NCBI GenBank assembly: GCA_023212695.1
Contig: JALCCG010000062.1
Coordinates: 20,738 to 84,737 of the forward strand
DNA: 64,000 nucleotides
Source of the DNA: Sporisorium sorghi
Lineage: Eukaryota > Basidiomycota > Ustilaginomycetes > Ustilaginales > Ustilaginaceae
Direction: 5' to 3'
A program made the translations under genes and the position numbers. Positions 41,352-51,561 of the stretch are shown in pieces. The notes beneath the pieces were generated by a model, which saw only the letters and a program-made list of their open reading frames with translations, had not been told where the DNA came from and did not search any database. Every line of letters starts with the position of its first letter. Within the stretch, counting starts at the first letter, position 1.

Positions 41352-42341
41352 GTTTGATTTGCAAAGGGGACGGGATTGAGATTATTGAATCTCGGGTATA
41401 TGGGCGAGAAAAGAGAAAGCAGAGACGAGAGCGACGTGAGAGCGACGTGAGAGCGACGTGAGAGCGACGTAAGAACGAGACGGACTGGGGAGGGTGGAAG
41501 GTAACGGGAAGCGGAGCAAAGCGGAGCGGACAGACGTAACAACAAGGAACCTGAGGAAGCAAAAGCAAAAAGCAAAAAAAAAAAAAAAAGCGGTACGGGC
41601 ATTAAAGCCAACGCTTCAGTTGTACGCCATATTGATGGCGACGAGTAGATGATGATGGTGGTTGGAAGGAAAGCAAGCAAGGAAAGAAGAAAAAATTGCA
41701 GCGCTTCTTTTCTGTACCGCAGTCTGATTTTTCTCTCTCTCTCGGCTCCGTTTGCTCATAATAAGCCCGATCTCAAATATCAAGCTGCAATGAATCGGTA
41801 GATCGAATTTCTCAAAGCAACTCATGCACCAAGGGTCCAACTTTTTTTTTTTTTTTTTTTTTTTTTTTCTTTTTCTTTTCCTTTTTCTCTTTCGCTTCAT
41901 CACTCGAGACTCGACTGTTACTCTGCACGGTTCTCAAGTCAAGAATCGAAAAAGGACAAATCGACGACTCAGCACAGCGTGTCGCTACAGTAAATTACTG
42001 TGTAGTATATCTCTTTTCCTCTTGCTCTTGCTCTTGCTCTTGCTCTTGCTCCCCCCGTCCACTCAATTGTCATCACCTCACTCACGTCGATTCGCATCAT
42101 AGCCGCTCCACCTCATTCACCGCAAGGCATCAGCACCAACGAACCGCGCTCACGAAAACTCAGCTTTGGTATTTTTAACAGGCTCATTCCACCGCCCACC
42201 GCACCTTTTCTTTCTCCCTCCCTCTCTCCTTCGAGTCTATCGGCGATGCGTCCCGTTCTATAGCCTCTTTCTTTCTCGTCAAAGCTTTCCGCGCCTCGAA
42301 CCTTTCAGCTGACTCTCTGCAGTAGCTGTCTGTCTGTCATC
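41352..42341. other. Divergent intergenic region TFIIE alpha/JmjC protein
   Basis: About 1 kb promoter region for both genes. It contains a four-unit 11-bp minisatellite (GAGAGCGACGT, 41427-41470), an A tract near 41575-41589, a T tract at 41841-41868, a (CTCTTG)n run at about 42017-42050 and pyrimidine-rich leader sequence. No gene seen. Confidence 0.45.
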
Positions 42342-44855
42342 ATGTTTAGCGTGCCTCCGCTTCCGCTTCAGCTCGACCGTTACGACGGGTGGCTGCCCTC
42401 AGAAAACAATCCCAGGATTGCCAAAGTCAGAAGTGATATCTCTGCTGCCGATATGTGGTCTCGTTTTATCAGTCAACGTCGTCCAGTCGTCATCGATGGC
42501 TTGCCTCGCGATCCAGAGTGGAACGCCTCTCGATGGACCGACCTCGAATACCTCAGGTCCACCGCCGGCGACGTGCCTGTCAAGATCGAGCCTGTCCATC
42601 CGGACGCTGGCCACTTTGGCACATCTGTAAAGCGAAAGAAGGTCAAGTTTGCCGAATTCCTCGATATTCTCCAGGACGAGGACAGCGCTGGCAAATGGTA
42701 TCTCACCACGCAGTACGTCGAGCAAGCCGACGAGTTGCAACATGCTTCCCATCCCTCCACCACCCAGCCCAGCAACCTCGACGACAACCTCGACGACAAT
42801 GTCGACGGCGACGACAGCGAGTACCAGCCCGAGATGGACAACGTCTTGCCTCCACCCACCAATGCGCTCTCCAACGACTTTCCCGCAAAGCCACACCTCC
42901 TCGGTAACCTCGTCTTGCAACAGTGCAACTTGTGGCTCGGCAACAGCAAACAAGGCAAGAGCTCGGCTTTGCATCACGACTTCCACGACAACCTCTACAT
43001 TCTGCTCTCTGGCTACAAGCGCTTCCTCCTCTTCCCTCCCTCGGCGCATCGCTACCTTCATCCTCGCGGCGATGTCGACAGGGTCTACCCCAATGGCCTC
43101 ATCGTCTACGCTCCTCCTGACGAGCTTCCTTCTTACGTGCCCGTCCCTGGTCGCAAGTTGCAGCTTCCCATTCGTCCCGATGGTCTTGTCCCCTCGGACG
43201 CTGCGAGATGGCGTCGCAAAGCTCGTCTTCGCGTCAAACGCGAGATCGACGAGCTCGCCGCCGCCGACGCCGGCGAAGGTTCCCGCCACAGGAGTCAACG
43301 CAAGGGCAAAGCGAAAAAGACTCGTCTCCAGGAGCTAGCCGAAGAAGCCCTGTTTCAAGCACAAGTTGAGCTCCGCCTCTGTCTCTTGGACGAACAAGGC
43401 ATCCACCGCCAAGTTGACCCCTTCGATTCAGGCAGCGATCAGGAAACCGACAATCTCCTGAGCAGCCTCGTCCAACCCAATGGCAACCAGCTCATCGCCT
43501 CGTCCGAAGAGCCACAATCTGCCGATGACCAGGTTGAGGTGCAAGACGATTACGACGACGATCAAGATGAGGATCATGATGACGTCGACCACGACGATGA
43601 CGATGACCACGACGAACAACGCCGCTTATTCTTGACCTCGCTCCCTGCTCAAGTCCGGCACATCGCAGTCGCCGCGCTCGCTGGCCATGAAGAATCCATG
43701 CACAAGTTTGGCGCCTATCTGGAGAGCGTTGCCAAAGCAGACCATTCTGATTCCGACCAAGGCTCGCATGCCGAGCAAGAGTTCACAGCAGAGTCAGCTT
43801 CCGAGTCAAAGTCCGAAGACGAGCCCTCGTCCGAAAACGACGACGACGACGCTCAAGTGTCGGTCTCGCCAGAATCTATTGCCTTCCACAGTCTGCCTCT
43901 CAAGCGCAAAGAAGCGTCGTCTTCCGGCCAAGCCAACTCTTCTGACCACCAGGACGATCAGCACGAGTCGGACACGGTCAAGTCAGACGACCTCCCTGCG
44001 CCTGCAACAAAAAGGGTCAAGATCGCTTCTCGCGTCGAGCAGATCCACCGCAGCCAGGTACGTTCTGCTTCGCATGACACCGAATCTGGTATCCAAGCCA
44101 GCCCTGGTCGAGCGTCGGAGCTAGATTCAAGCCAACAAGAAGAAGAAGAGGAGGAGGAGGACTCCGATGCGCCGGCCTTTCCCCTCGCCGACTCGGGCTC
44201 CGAGTTTGGAGATGTGGACGAAGGTGAAGCCGAGCTCGAAAGGCTTCTCGCCATGGCTAATCAGGATGCCGATGCTGAAGAATCATCTGCGGATGACGAC
44301 GACGAAGACGAAGACGACGAGCCTCAAAGCTTCTCGCGCATTCCACCGCATGTCTTGCATCGCTGCTTCAACATTCCCGACGACCCGTCAAGCCCCATGC
44401 CTCAGCACACCAATGGCCAGCGCAAGAAGAGAGCATCAGCGTCCGAGCACTATTCTCCCCTTCCCGGATGCCCACCTCCTATCCAAGTATTCTTGAAACC
44501 AGGCCAGATGCTCTACCTTCCCGCCGGCTGGTATCACGAGGTAACCTCTTCCTCGACGCCGCCTTTCGGCGACCAGGCACAAGACTCTAGCAAGGTGCAC
44601 ATGGCACTTAATTATTGGTTCCATCCCCCCGACGCGCTCCAGTTTGAACCAGTCGAGCCCACTGCTCGAGCACGATCGTCCATCGACGCTGTCGTTCCCG
44701 GCCTCGGCGTGGGTCTCGGCGAGAGCGCCATCGAGCATCGCGGCAACGGTACCGGAACCCACGAGAGACCCTACCGCGACGCCGAAGTCTGGGACGAAGT
44801 CGCACACGCAGTCGCTCAGCAGATCCAGCTCGCACGCGACCAGTGGGCCAAGTGA
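42342..44855 (+). CDS. JmjC/cupin_8 2OG-Fe(II) oxygenase with very large acidic insertion
   Basis: 837 aa, intronless. The fold resembles FIH/JMJD7-type hydroxylases: an N-terminal RRPVVIDGLPRDPEWNASRW block, then LWLGNSKQGKSSALHHDFHD with H211/D213 as the HxD iron ligands, and LYILLSGYKRFLLFPPSAHR. The distal ligand is in FLKPGQMLYLPAGWYHEVTS (H732), followed by VHMALNYWFHPP. In typical family members the two halves of the iron site are about 80-130 residues apart; here they are separated by 519 residues, largely acidic low complexity (DDYDDDQDEDHDDVDHDDDD, later EEEEEEEDSD). Probable protein hydroxylase or demethylase of unknown substrate. All three iron ligands are kept, so it is probably active. 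Confidence 0.85.
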   Translation: MFSVPPLPLQLDRYDGWLPSENNPRIAKVRSDISAADMWSRFISQRRPVVIDGLPRDPEWNASRWTDLEYLRSTAGDVPVKIEPVHPDAGHFGTSVKRKKVKFAEFLDILQDEDSAGKWYLTTQYVEQADELQHASHPSTTQPSNLDDNLDDNVDGDDSEYQPEMDNVLPPPTNALSNDFPAKPHLLGNLVLQQCNLWLGNSKQGKSSALHHDFHDNLYILLSGYKRFLLFPPSAHRYLHPRGDVDRVYPNGLIVYAPPDELPSYVPVPGRKLQLPIRPDGLVPSDAARWRRKARLRVKREIDELAAADAGEGSRHRSQRKGKAKKTRLQELAEEALFQAQVELRLCLLDEQGIHRQVDPFDSGSDQETDNLLSSLVQPNGNQLIASSEEPQSADDQVEVQDDYDDDQDEDHDDVDHDDDDDHDEQRRLFLTSLPAQVRHIAVAALAGHEESMHKFGAYLESVAKADHSDSDQGSHAEQEFTAESASESKSEDEPSSENDDDDAQVSVSPESIAFHSLPLKRKEASSSGQANSSDHQDDQHESDTVKSDDLPAPATKRVKIASRVEQIHRSQVRSASHDTESGIQASPGRASELDSSQQEEEEEEEDSDAPAFPLADSGSEFGDVDEGEAELERLLAMANQDADAEESSADDDDEDEDDEPQSFSRIPPHVLHRCFNIPDDPSSPMPQHTNGQRKKRASASEHYSPLPGCPPPIQVFLKPGQMLYLPAGWYHEVTSSSTPPFGDQAQDSSKVHMALNYWFHPPDALQFEPVEPTARARSSIDAVVPGLGVGLGESAIEHRGNGTGTHERPYRDAEVWDEVAHAVAQQIQLARDQWAK

Positions 44856-45047
44856 TGCGCACCTCGTTTCCACGTCCCATCTCACCACACGCTTCACATG
44901 ATGCCAGCAATTCAATCAACTTGGCCGCCATCCCCAACCTACGTGGCATCGTCTCACTCTCTCCTGTCTTGCGCCGTTCACTTGCGTCAAGAATTTGCGC
45001 TCCAAACGCCGTTGAGATGAAAACTTCCATTGCTTGGTATCAAGTGT

Positions 45048-48000
45048 TCAGAACCCGCTCTCTTCAAACGCAACCAGACTCTGCCCCAGCGTGCCGTCGA
45101 ACAGCTTCCACACGTCTGGCATCGACTCGAGCGCCGGAAGGATTTGCGCCAGCTGTTGCTGCGGCATGTTGAGATTCATGCCTGGCAGATTGGCTTGAGC
45201 GCCGTCGATCATGCCGGGCTGAGCCGTGGACCAGGACGGTGCCAGGGCCATGGAATCGGTGCTCTGCGGGGTGTCCAAGTCGTTGCTCCACACTGGCGCT
45301 TTTCCTGCGCTTGGCTCGGTGACGGCGTTTCGTGAGTGACTCGCCGGGCCTGCGCCGGCGTTGTAGGACATGAACATGCTCGATAGCGAGTTGGCCGTTT
45401 CGCCGGGGAGGAACGAGGCGCCATGTGCGGCGCGAGACGTGGAATTGCCAGCCAGTGGGTTGAAGTTGGTCGAACCGTATCCAAACGAAGCGGTCGGGAA
45501 GCTGGACTCATCCGGCGAGGTAGCCTCGACGACGGCAGAAGACACGTCCGAGCGCACCGAGCCGTGATTGAAGTGCGAGAACCAGCTAGCCTCCAACGAT
45601 GGATCGCTCAGAGTGTTGTTGCCGGCGACCATCGCAGGCTCCATCGTGGCCGACCTAGCAGCCGTACCATTCTGCACATGCGTCTCCGAGACCTCCTGCG
45701 ACTCTTGCTGACCTTCGGGCAGCCGGATGCGCTTGAGCACCGAGTCGACGCCGTCTGTGTTCTTGCGCTTCCTCGCCTGTCCCGGTCGTCGGTCGAAGCG
45801 CTCGCCTTCCGCCAGAAGGCTCGAAAGCAGCTGACATCCTCTACGAGCGATGGCGCTCTTGCGTGTGAAACGACCGAGCGCTTCGAGAGCACGCTTGACT
45901 TCCTGCCGCCGCAAAGCGCGCTGCTCCGCGTTCGACGCCGGCTCAAACATGTCCAGCGCCAAGATGGTAACGGCAGCGACAGAGTGGTAAGGAATGGTCC
46001 ACAGCGCTCCACCATGCACTCGAGACTGCAGGTCCAGTTGAGGCCTGTCATCGCCGTCGGCGTTGAGCCCAAGGCCCCGCTCGAGCTCATGCAGAACTCC
46101 GCGCGCCGTCTCGATGGACGCGCTGTGCGAGAGCGCCCTCTCCTCGGCCGACACGTCGCGAGACAAGAAAGCACGATGCATCACCAGGATCTTGTGCTGC
46201 ACCGAGATGAACAGATAGTGCTGCAAGACCGTGGTGAAGCTGGGCAAGGATGCGTGGCCGCCGCCGTGCGGCGATGCAGGCTGGTTGGGATAGAGACAGG
46301 CCTTGAAGCGATCCGTCACGAAGCGCAGGCGTTCCTCGTGATGCTTGACCAGCGACAGGCAAGGCATCTCGCGCGTCTTGTTGAGGTCTTCGAAAAAGTC
46401 GCAGACGATCTTGGCTACGTGGCAAGTGAAGCGCTGCTTTGAGGCTACAGTGAGCACGTTGACTTGGCGATTGATGAGACGACCCTCTTCCAAATCCTCA
46501 TCCGAGCAATTGTGCGGCAGCGGAGTGTCGTATTGGCCCTCGACGATGGAGAAACACCCGCTGAAGGGAATGGCAAAGTAGTCTTGCTGCGTAAAGGCCC
46601 ACCACACGCGCTTGCCCACTTCGAGATCGATGATGCGCTTCTTCCAGATGGCGAATTGCCTCGGAGACTCGTCTGGCAGACGACATGAGCCGTGATCTTT
46701 GCAGCGAACGCCGGCACGATGAAGCACCTGTGCGCGTTGCACGGCGCACGCCTCGAGAAACCTCGCTGTACGACCGAGTGCGTGCAGACCGAGCGTCTGG
46801 GCGGTCTTGATGCCGATGGCAAGGAGAGAGGTGAGCAGGTCGCTGCCGCAAATGTTGTGACCTGCAACGCAGAGAATGGCAATGGTCTGACAACAGTAGA
46901 CCGACGGTTTGACGAGGTAGTCGGCCAGAGCGAGACAGTCCATGGCGGCGTTGAGGAGGGCAGAAGCGGAACGCATGCGCTCGGTCTCGGAGCCTAGGCC
47001 GCAATAGGCGCTCTCCTCTTCCGACATTTGATGGATGGCGATACTGCAGATAACGTAGAACAGCGAGAGCCATGCGGGATCGATGGCGCGGTATCCTTCG
47101 TACTCGGTGATGCCCTCTTTGGGAACAGCGATGGCCGCAAACGCTTCGACCTCTCGTTCGAAGGTGGGGAAGTGCACACAGCAATGCTGCCAAGCGCCAA
47201 TCTCCTTTGCCACTGCCACGATGCGTAGGATGGCAGGCGAGGAGAGCGTGACGGCTTTGATGGCATCGGTGACTTTGTGTGTAGCAGGTCTTGCAAGCAG
47301 ATTGGCTGGCGGCAGATCATCGGGATGCGAGCTTAGAAGCGTCTCTATACGAGAGACGACGCGAGAAGGCAGTCCACGACGGAGGTGCTTGAGCATGCGC
47401 GATGTTGCATCGGAGCCATGCTCGGAGGCGGCTGCGTCGGCATTGCGCGCCTTTGACGAGGCAGAACTTGGCTTGAGCGAGGCCTGGACGTGAGCTCCTG
47501 CCATTCTGGGGCTCTCTGGCGCAACCGACTCGGATTCGCTGTCGGATGAGTTGACGTCAAAGTCGACGTCGCGCCTCCTGTCCTTACCGAGGGTAAGAAA
47601 CTCGATAGTTGTGGCTGCATCGGTGGAAGCCAGCTCGGCATTGCGTCCTTGTGGGCGCATGGCTGGGAGGCTCGCATCTAGCCGATGTGCTGCTGTCTGC
47701 GCGGCTACTGGCTGTGAAGGATGAGCAATGATGGGGGTGAGCTTGTCGTGGCTCGAGCCCGAGCCATCTCGGGCGGCATGCAAGGGCGAGCGTGCGCTTT
47801 CACTGTTGGCGCTAGACGAGACGGCAGTCTTGGCCCAGCTTGCGCGATTCTCGCCGAGCACCGAGATGACATCCTCCACGTCGTTGAGCCTAGCTTTGAC
47901 GTCTTGGATGGACTCTTGCTGTGTCGACTGTTGGTCGAGACGCTGCTCGATGCGATCGAGCTGCATTTGCAGTCTCGAGAGCGCGCGCACGAACACGTCT

Positions 48001-48338
48001 GCGCCATCGCGAGTCAACTGAGCCGAGTCGGCATGCACGCTGCCCACGGACGATCCTCTGCGACCAGGTGCAGACGGCGTGTCAAGGTCGGCGTCGTGCT
48101 GCTCAGGCAGCAGGTCGAGCTTCCGAGACGAGGGGCCGGCAAGGTCGTAAGACGAGCCTTCGAGTCGACAGTGGTCTGCCTTGCCGCGCTTGATGCACGA
48201 CTGACATGGCACCTTTTTGTCGCATCGTATCTTTCGTCTTGCGCATTCAGTGCAGGACCAGCAGGGCCGCTGGCTCCGCTTGTACGGGATCTGGCCGGGC
48301 TTGGCGTCGTCCGCGATCGAGGTTGCACGAGCTGCCAT
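45048..48338 (-). CDS. Zn2Cys6 fungal transcription factor
   Basis: 1096 aa from the ATG at 48338. A binuclear zinc cluster spans C29-C57 with the exact C-x2-C-x6-C-x5-C-x2-C-x8-C spacing (CTECARRKIRCDKKVPCQSC, then 8 residues and C), followed by a coiled coil (LSRLQMQLDRIEQRLDQQST). The middle region has the fungal-specific TF domain pattern (CVHFPTFEREVEAFAAIAVP, SLFYVICSIAIHQMSEEESA, GIKTAQTLGLHALGRTARFL, KRVWWAFTQQDYFAIPFSGC). The C-terminal 250 residues are low-complexity, probably activation. Targets cannot be inferred. It is convergent with the JmjC gene and divergent from the TRP channel, whose promoter region contains a MITE. Confidence 0.9.
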   Translation of the reverse strand: MAARATSIADDAKPGQIPYKRSQRPCWSCTECARRKIRCDKKVPCQSCIKRGKADHCRLEGSSYDLAGPSSRKLDLLPEQHDADLDTPSAPGRRGSSVGSVHADSAQLTRDGADVFVRALSRLQMQLDRIEQRLDQQSTQQESIQDVKARLNDVEDVISVLGENRASWAKTAVSSSANSESARSPLHAARDGSGSSHDKLTPIIAHPSQPVAAQTAAHRLDASLPAMRPQGRNAELASTDAATTIEFLTLGKDRRRDVDFDVNSSDSESESVAPESPRMAGAHVQASLKPSSASSKARNADAAASEHGSDATSRMLKHLRRGLPSRVVSRIETLLSSHPDDLPPANLLARPATHKVTDAIKAVTLSSPAILRIVAVAKEIGAWQHCCVHFPTFEREVEAFAAIAVPKEGITEYEGYRAIDPAWLSLFYVICSIAIHQMSEEESAYCGLGSETERMRSASALLNAAMDCLALADYLVKPSVYCCQTIAILCVAGHNICGSDLLTSLLAIGIKTAQTLGLHALGRTARFLEACAVQRAQVLHRAGVRCKDHGSCRLPDESPRQFAIWKKRIIDLEVGKRVWWAFTQQDYFAIPFSGCFSIVEGQYDTPLPHNCSDEDLEEGRLINRQVNVLTVASKQRFTCHVAKIVCDFFEDLNKTREMPCLSLVKHHEERLRFVTDRFKACLYPNQPASPHGGGHASLPSFTTVLQHYLFISVQHKILVMHRAFLSRDVSAEERALSHSASIETARGVLHELERGLGLNADGDDRPQLDLQSRVHGGALWTIPYHSVAAVTILALDMFEPASNAEQRALRRQEVKRALEALGRFTRKSAIARRGCQLLSSLLAEGERFDRRPGQARKRKNTDGVDSVLKRIRLPEGQQESQEVSETHVQNGTAARSATMEPAMVAGNNTLSDPSLEASWFSHFNHGSVRSDVSSAVVEATSPDESSFPTASFGYGSTNFNPLAGNSTSRAAHGASFLPGETANSLSSMFMSYNAGAGPASHSRNAVTEPSAGKAPVWSNDLDTPQSTDSMALAPSWSTAQPGMIDGAQANLPGMNLNMPQQQLAQILPALESMPDVWKLFDGTLGQSLVAFEESGF

Positions 48339-48596
48339 CTCGCGTAGGCTGCTGTGCCATGTGCCCAAACAAACGATGTGTCGCCTTGGCTATCAAGCGG
48401 TCGTGAGTGCTTCTGAAGGCATAGATGTCTTGTCCTTTCCGATGGCGATGATGGTGGTGGTGGGCTGTAACAGTGTCGAGTCAAGCCTGTCAGGCACAAG
48501 CTGACATGCGAGTTGGTTCGGAAAGCGTTCGTGGTTGGGCTTATCTTTGGCGAGAAATTTCTTATCGGGCAGCAGATGAGACAGAGGCGCTGATTA

Positions 48597-48909
48597 GGGA
48601 CGGTCAACGTCGCGCTCTAGGGCACTTTAGGGCACTTTAGGCTAAAGCACTTTAGTACTAAAGCAAAAATTTGGCAGGCAAAAACTTTAGATCCGTAAAG
48701 CACCTCCCAAGACACTTTTTTACTCTAAAGAACTTGGCAGAAAAAATTCTTTTTTTCCCCCAACTTTTTGCCTTTTTTCAACTTTTTGGTTCTCAATTGG
48801 TGTTATGATCCTCCAAGCTAAAGTGACTGGAAAAAAACAGGTTTTACTGAGCAACCCCATTCACTTTAGATTAAGTGCTTTTGTCACTTGGCGTCTCGTT
48901 GACCATCCC
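48597..48909. mobile_element. TA-flanked MITE, TIR GGGAYGGTCAACG
   Basis: The left end reads TA-GGGACGGTCAACG and the right end is its complement, CGTTGACCATCCC-TA: a 13-bp TIR with one mismatch and a TA at each border. The 313-bp interior is AT-rich and non-coding, with many CTTTAG/CTAAAG words and a perfect 14-bp palindrome CTTTAGTACTAAAG (48650-48663). This fits a Tc1/mariner-derived MITE. It sits in the divergent promoter region of the Zn2Cys6 factor and the TRP channel, ending about 230 bp from the channel ATG. Confidence 0.7.
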
Positions 48910-49137
48910 TATTGGCTTGAAATTGGCGGGCCGAAATTTTGTTAAATTCTTTCACTCGTGTGATGCTGGCCTCTTGACGGTCTGCATCCCCTGTGCACGT
49001 TCCAACGCCTCCACGCTGAACACGACGCGCTCGCTCGCTTGTGCATTTCAAATTCACCGAGGCTACTGTAATTTAGCGTGCGACGATGACTTGGCCTCGG
49101 TTGTATTAAAACCACCAATCGCCTCCTTCTCCGAACC

Positions 49138-50919
49138 ATGGCATCCACCGACGTACACGACGTACACGAACCTCTGCAGCAGCTCGACGCAGAGCTTGAT
49201 GTGCATCCTGCCATCGTCACGGCGTTGATCCGCCGAACCAGATCGCTCGTGGCCCGACTCATTGATCGCGACATTGACGAGTCCAGGATCACAAGCGCTG
49301 AGGGCGTGATCGACACCAAGGTCGTCTCGGCGTTCCACGAGCTTGGAGGTGATTTTGGCCATGCCGTGCCATTTGCCTTGATGGAAGCTCGCAAGACCTT
49401 CGAACGCGACGCTGAGAGACAGCCGCTGGACCATGGTCTCAACAAAAGCCGCATGATTGCGTGCCAAGTGCTCGTGCAGCGGCTTGTCGCGCACATCGAA
49501 AGGAGCACCTTGGAAAAGGAGAGTTCGACTTGCAACACGACCAACTTGCACATGTGCCTCACCAAAAAGTTCCGACGATACGAGAGCGACGGCGACGTTG
49601 CGCTGCCTACTTCGGCTCTGGAAGCGGCCATCGATCAGAACTGCGTGCCCGTACTGGCTTCCGTCGAGGCCAGGAGGGCCACGCAAGCCATCTGGGACGG
49701 TTCTTTGGTGCAAAAGTACTCGCCGCAAGGCTACACGTACTTTGTGCCCTACGAGAGCAAGCACGACGGTGCCTTCCTGTCGCATTTCCACCCTTCGCGA
49801 CTCGGTGTGCCCAAGTACTCGTACATGACCAACATCTTGCTCTGGGTCTTCTTCCTGGCCATCTTTACGGTGCAGACGAGGACGCTCAAGTCGTTTGACG
49901 TGTTCGAAGCCATCCTGTGGGTCATGGCGGCGGGCTATCTGGTCGAAGATGCGTCGCGCTGGGTCAAGATGCGTGGACTCGGTGCCATCGAGTTCTGGAC
50001 CGTCATCGACATCTGCACCGATGGCTTGCTGCTCGTCTCCTTCTGCTTCCGCGTGGCTAGCTTCATGGCGCACGCCTCGAAAAGGTCCGACGCGTACGAG
50101 CTGCGAGCGTTCCAGTTTCTGGCGTGTGTAGCGCCGCTCATCTGGGTGCAGCTGCTCAAGGTGTTTGACGGCTTTGTCTACTTTGGCACGCTGACCGTCA
50201 TCATCCTGCGCATGTTCAAGGAGAGCGCCATCTTCTTCACGCTGCTCGCCTTGGTCATGGTTGGCTTTGGACACGCGTTTTTGGCACTCGACGCTGCCGA
50301 CGAGTCGCGCGTAGACAATGTGCTGGTCAAGATTGTCGACCTGCTCACCCAGTCCGTGTTGGGCGGAGCCGACTTTGACCTGACCAGCGAGGACGCGTTC
50401 GGCTACCCGTACGGCCACATCCTCTACTACGCCTACTGCTTTGTGACGGCGGTGATTCTGCTCAACATCCTCATCGCCTTTTTTGGCACGGCGTACAGCG
50501 ACGTAGTCGACTCGGCCGACGAGGTGTACGCCGCCTTTTTCTGCCAAAAGGTCATCTCGATGGTCAGGGCGCCCGACCAGTTTGTGTACCTGCCGCCCTT
50601 TAATCTGCTCGAGGCGTTTGCCATCGCACCACTCGAATGGGTCACACGGCACCAGACGTACGCGCAAATCAACTACACGGTGCAGTCGGTGCTGTTCGCC
50701 GTTCCGCTCATGTGGATCGCGTTTTACGAAAGCAGAACGGCGCGATACGGAGGATCGATTCGACTGCCCATGCTCGAGACGCAAGCGCATGACGATCCTA
50801 CGCCTCGCATGCTCAGCGGCACCGGGGAGGACCCCATTGTACCCGAGATCGAGGCAAGCGGTGGACTGCAAATCTCGCGAACCAAGTTTGAGGATCTGGT
50901 TGGCATGATTCAAAGGTGA
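49138..50919 (+). CDS. YVC1: TRP-like vacuolar calcium channel (Yvc1/TRPY)
   Basis: Fungal TRPY cation channel that releases vacuolar Ca2+. 593 aa, intronless (yeast Yvc1 675 aa). The N-terminal cytosolic region is about 220 residues (VTALIRRTRSLVARLIDRDI, HFHPSRLGVPKYSYMTNILL). Six to seven hydrophobic segments follow: NILLWVFFLAIFTV, AILWVMAAGYLVE, FWTVIDICTDGLLLVSFCF, FLACVAPLIWVQLLKVF, FGTLTVIILRMFKESAIFFT and LLALVMVGFGHAFLALD leading to the pore region, then ILYYAYCFVTAVILLNILIA as the inner helix. The block FFGTAYSDVVDSADEVYAAF after the inner helix matches the TRP/Yvc1 family. The C-terminus is short and less acidic than in yeast Yvc1. It ends 37 bp from the convergent UBC13 stop. Confidence 0.9.
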   Translation: MASTDVHDVHEPLQQLDAELDVHPAIVTALIRRTRSLVARLIDRDIDESRITSAEGVIDTKVVSAFHELGGDFGHAVPFALMEARKTFERDAERQPLDHGLNKSRMIACQVLVQRLVAHIERSTLEKESSTCNTTNLHMCLTKKFRRYESDGDVALPTSALEAAIDQNCVPVLASVEARRATQAIWDGSLVQKYSPQGYTYFVPYESKHDGAFLSHFHPSRLGVPKYSYMTNILLWVFFLAIFTVQTRTLKSFDVFEAILWVMAAGYLVEDASRWVKMRGLGAIEFWTVIDICTDGLLLVSFCFRVASFMAHASKRSDAYELRAFQFLACVAPLIWVQLLKVFDGFVYFGTLTVIILRMFKESAIFFTLLALVMVGFGHAFLALDAADESRVDNVLVKIVDLLTQSVLGGADFDLTSEDAFGYPYGHILYYAYCFVTAVILLNILIAFFGTAYSDVVDSADEVYAAFFCQKVISMVRAPDQFVYLPPFNLLEAFAIAPLEWVTRHQTYAQINYTVQSVLFAVPLMWIAFYESRTARYGGSIRLPMLETQAHDDPTPRMLSGTGEDPIVPEIEASGGLQISRTKFEDLVGMIQR

Positions 50920-50956
50920 ACGCAATACACAACGTCGAGGAGCAATCTTCAATCCA

Positions 50957-51561
50957 TCATTTCGCATACAATGCTGTCCATTGTCGGCTCACATCGATGG
51001 CGCTGTTGACGGCAGAGAGTGGGCGGGTTGAGTTAGCTGTGACGATCAGCCACCCGGAAAGAGAGTGAGCGTGACTTACCCCTTTTCGTCCTTCTTGTAA
51101 TGTTCGGCGACGTCGTTGGCGAGCGGGTCGTCCGGGTTTGGTGCCGAGAGCAGAGCCTGAACCGAGAGGAGGACGGTGCGGATCTGGAGCGCGGGAGACC
51201 ACTTGTCTTTGAGAATGTCTAGGCAGATCCGGCCGAGCTTGTCGATGTTGGGGTGATAGATCTTGGTGAGGAAGCGCACCTTGGGAGCGGACATCGGGTA
51301 TTCCTCTGGGAGAAAGAGCTCGAGACGGAAGACGCCACCTTCAAAGGGACTCTGCGCGGGACCCGAGATGACAACGTCAAAGTATCTCAAATTGTCCTCG
51401 TGCGGAGTAGCGCTGATGCCAGGTGCTGGGTCGGCGATGAGCCTTTCGGTTTCCTGTAGATGCAGGATTGGTCAGGTCAGTGAGGTCAGTGTATGCGATT
51501 CGGCACAGGGTTCCGTCTTTGGATTTCGACTGACCTTGACGATGCGTTTGGTGAGCGACAT
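50957..51561 (-). CDS. UBC13: Ubiquitin-conjugating enzyme E2 Ubc13
   Basis: E2 that, with an Mms2-type partner, builds K63-linked chains in DNA-damage tolerance. Three exons on the minus strand: 51561-51535 (MSLTKRIVK), 51453-51080 and 51002-50957, with donors GTCAGT and GTAAGT and CAG acceptors, joining to 148 aa (yeast 153, human 152). The active site is Cys86 in [20 protein letters not shown], with HPN upstream ([11 protein letters not shown]). The C-terminus [15 protein letters not shown] matches the family's last helix. Its start is about 500 bp from the divergent PIG-Y-like gene. Confidence 0.96.

Noticed and set aside
49063..50967. 634-codon ORF antisense to the TRP channel
   Set aside because: No motifs, Arg/Gln/His-rich; shadow.
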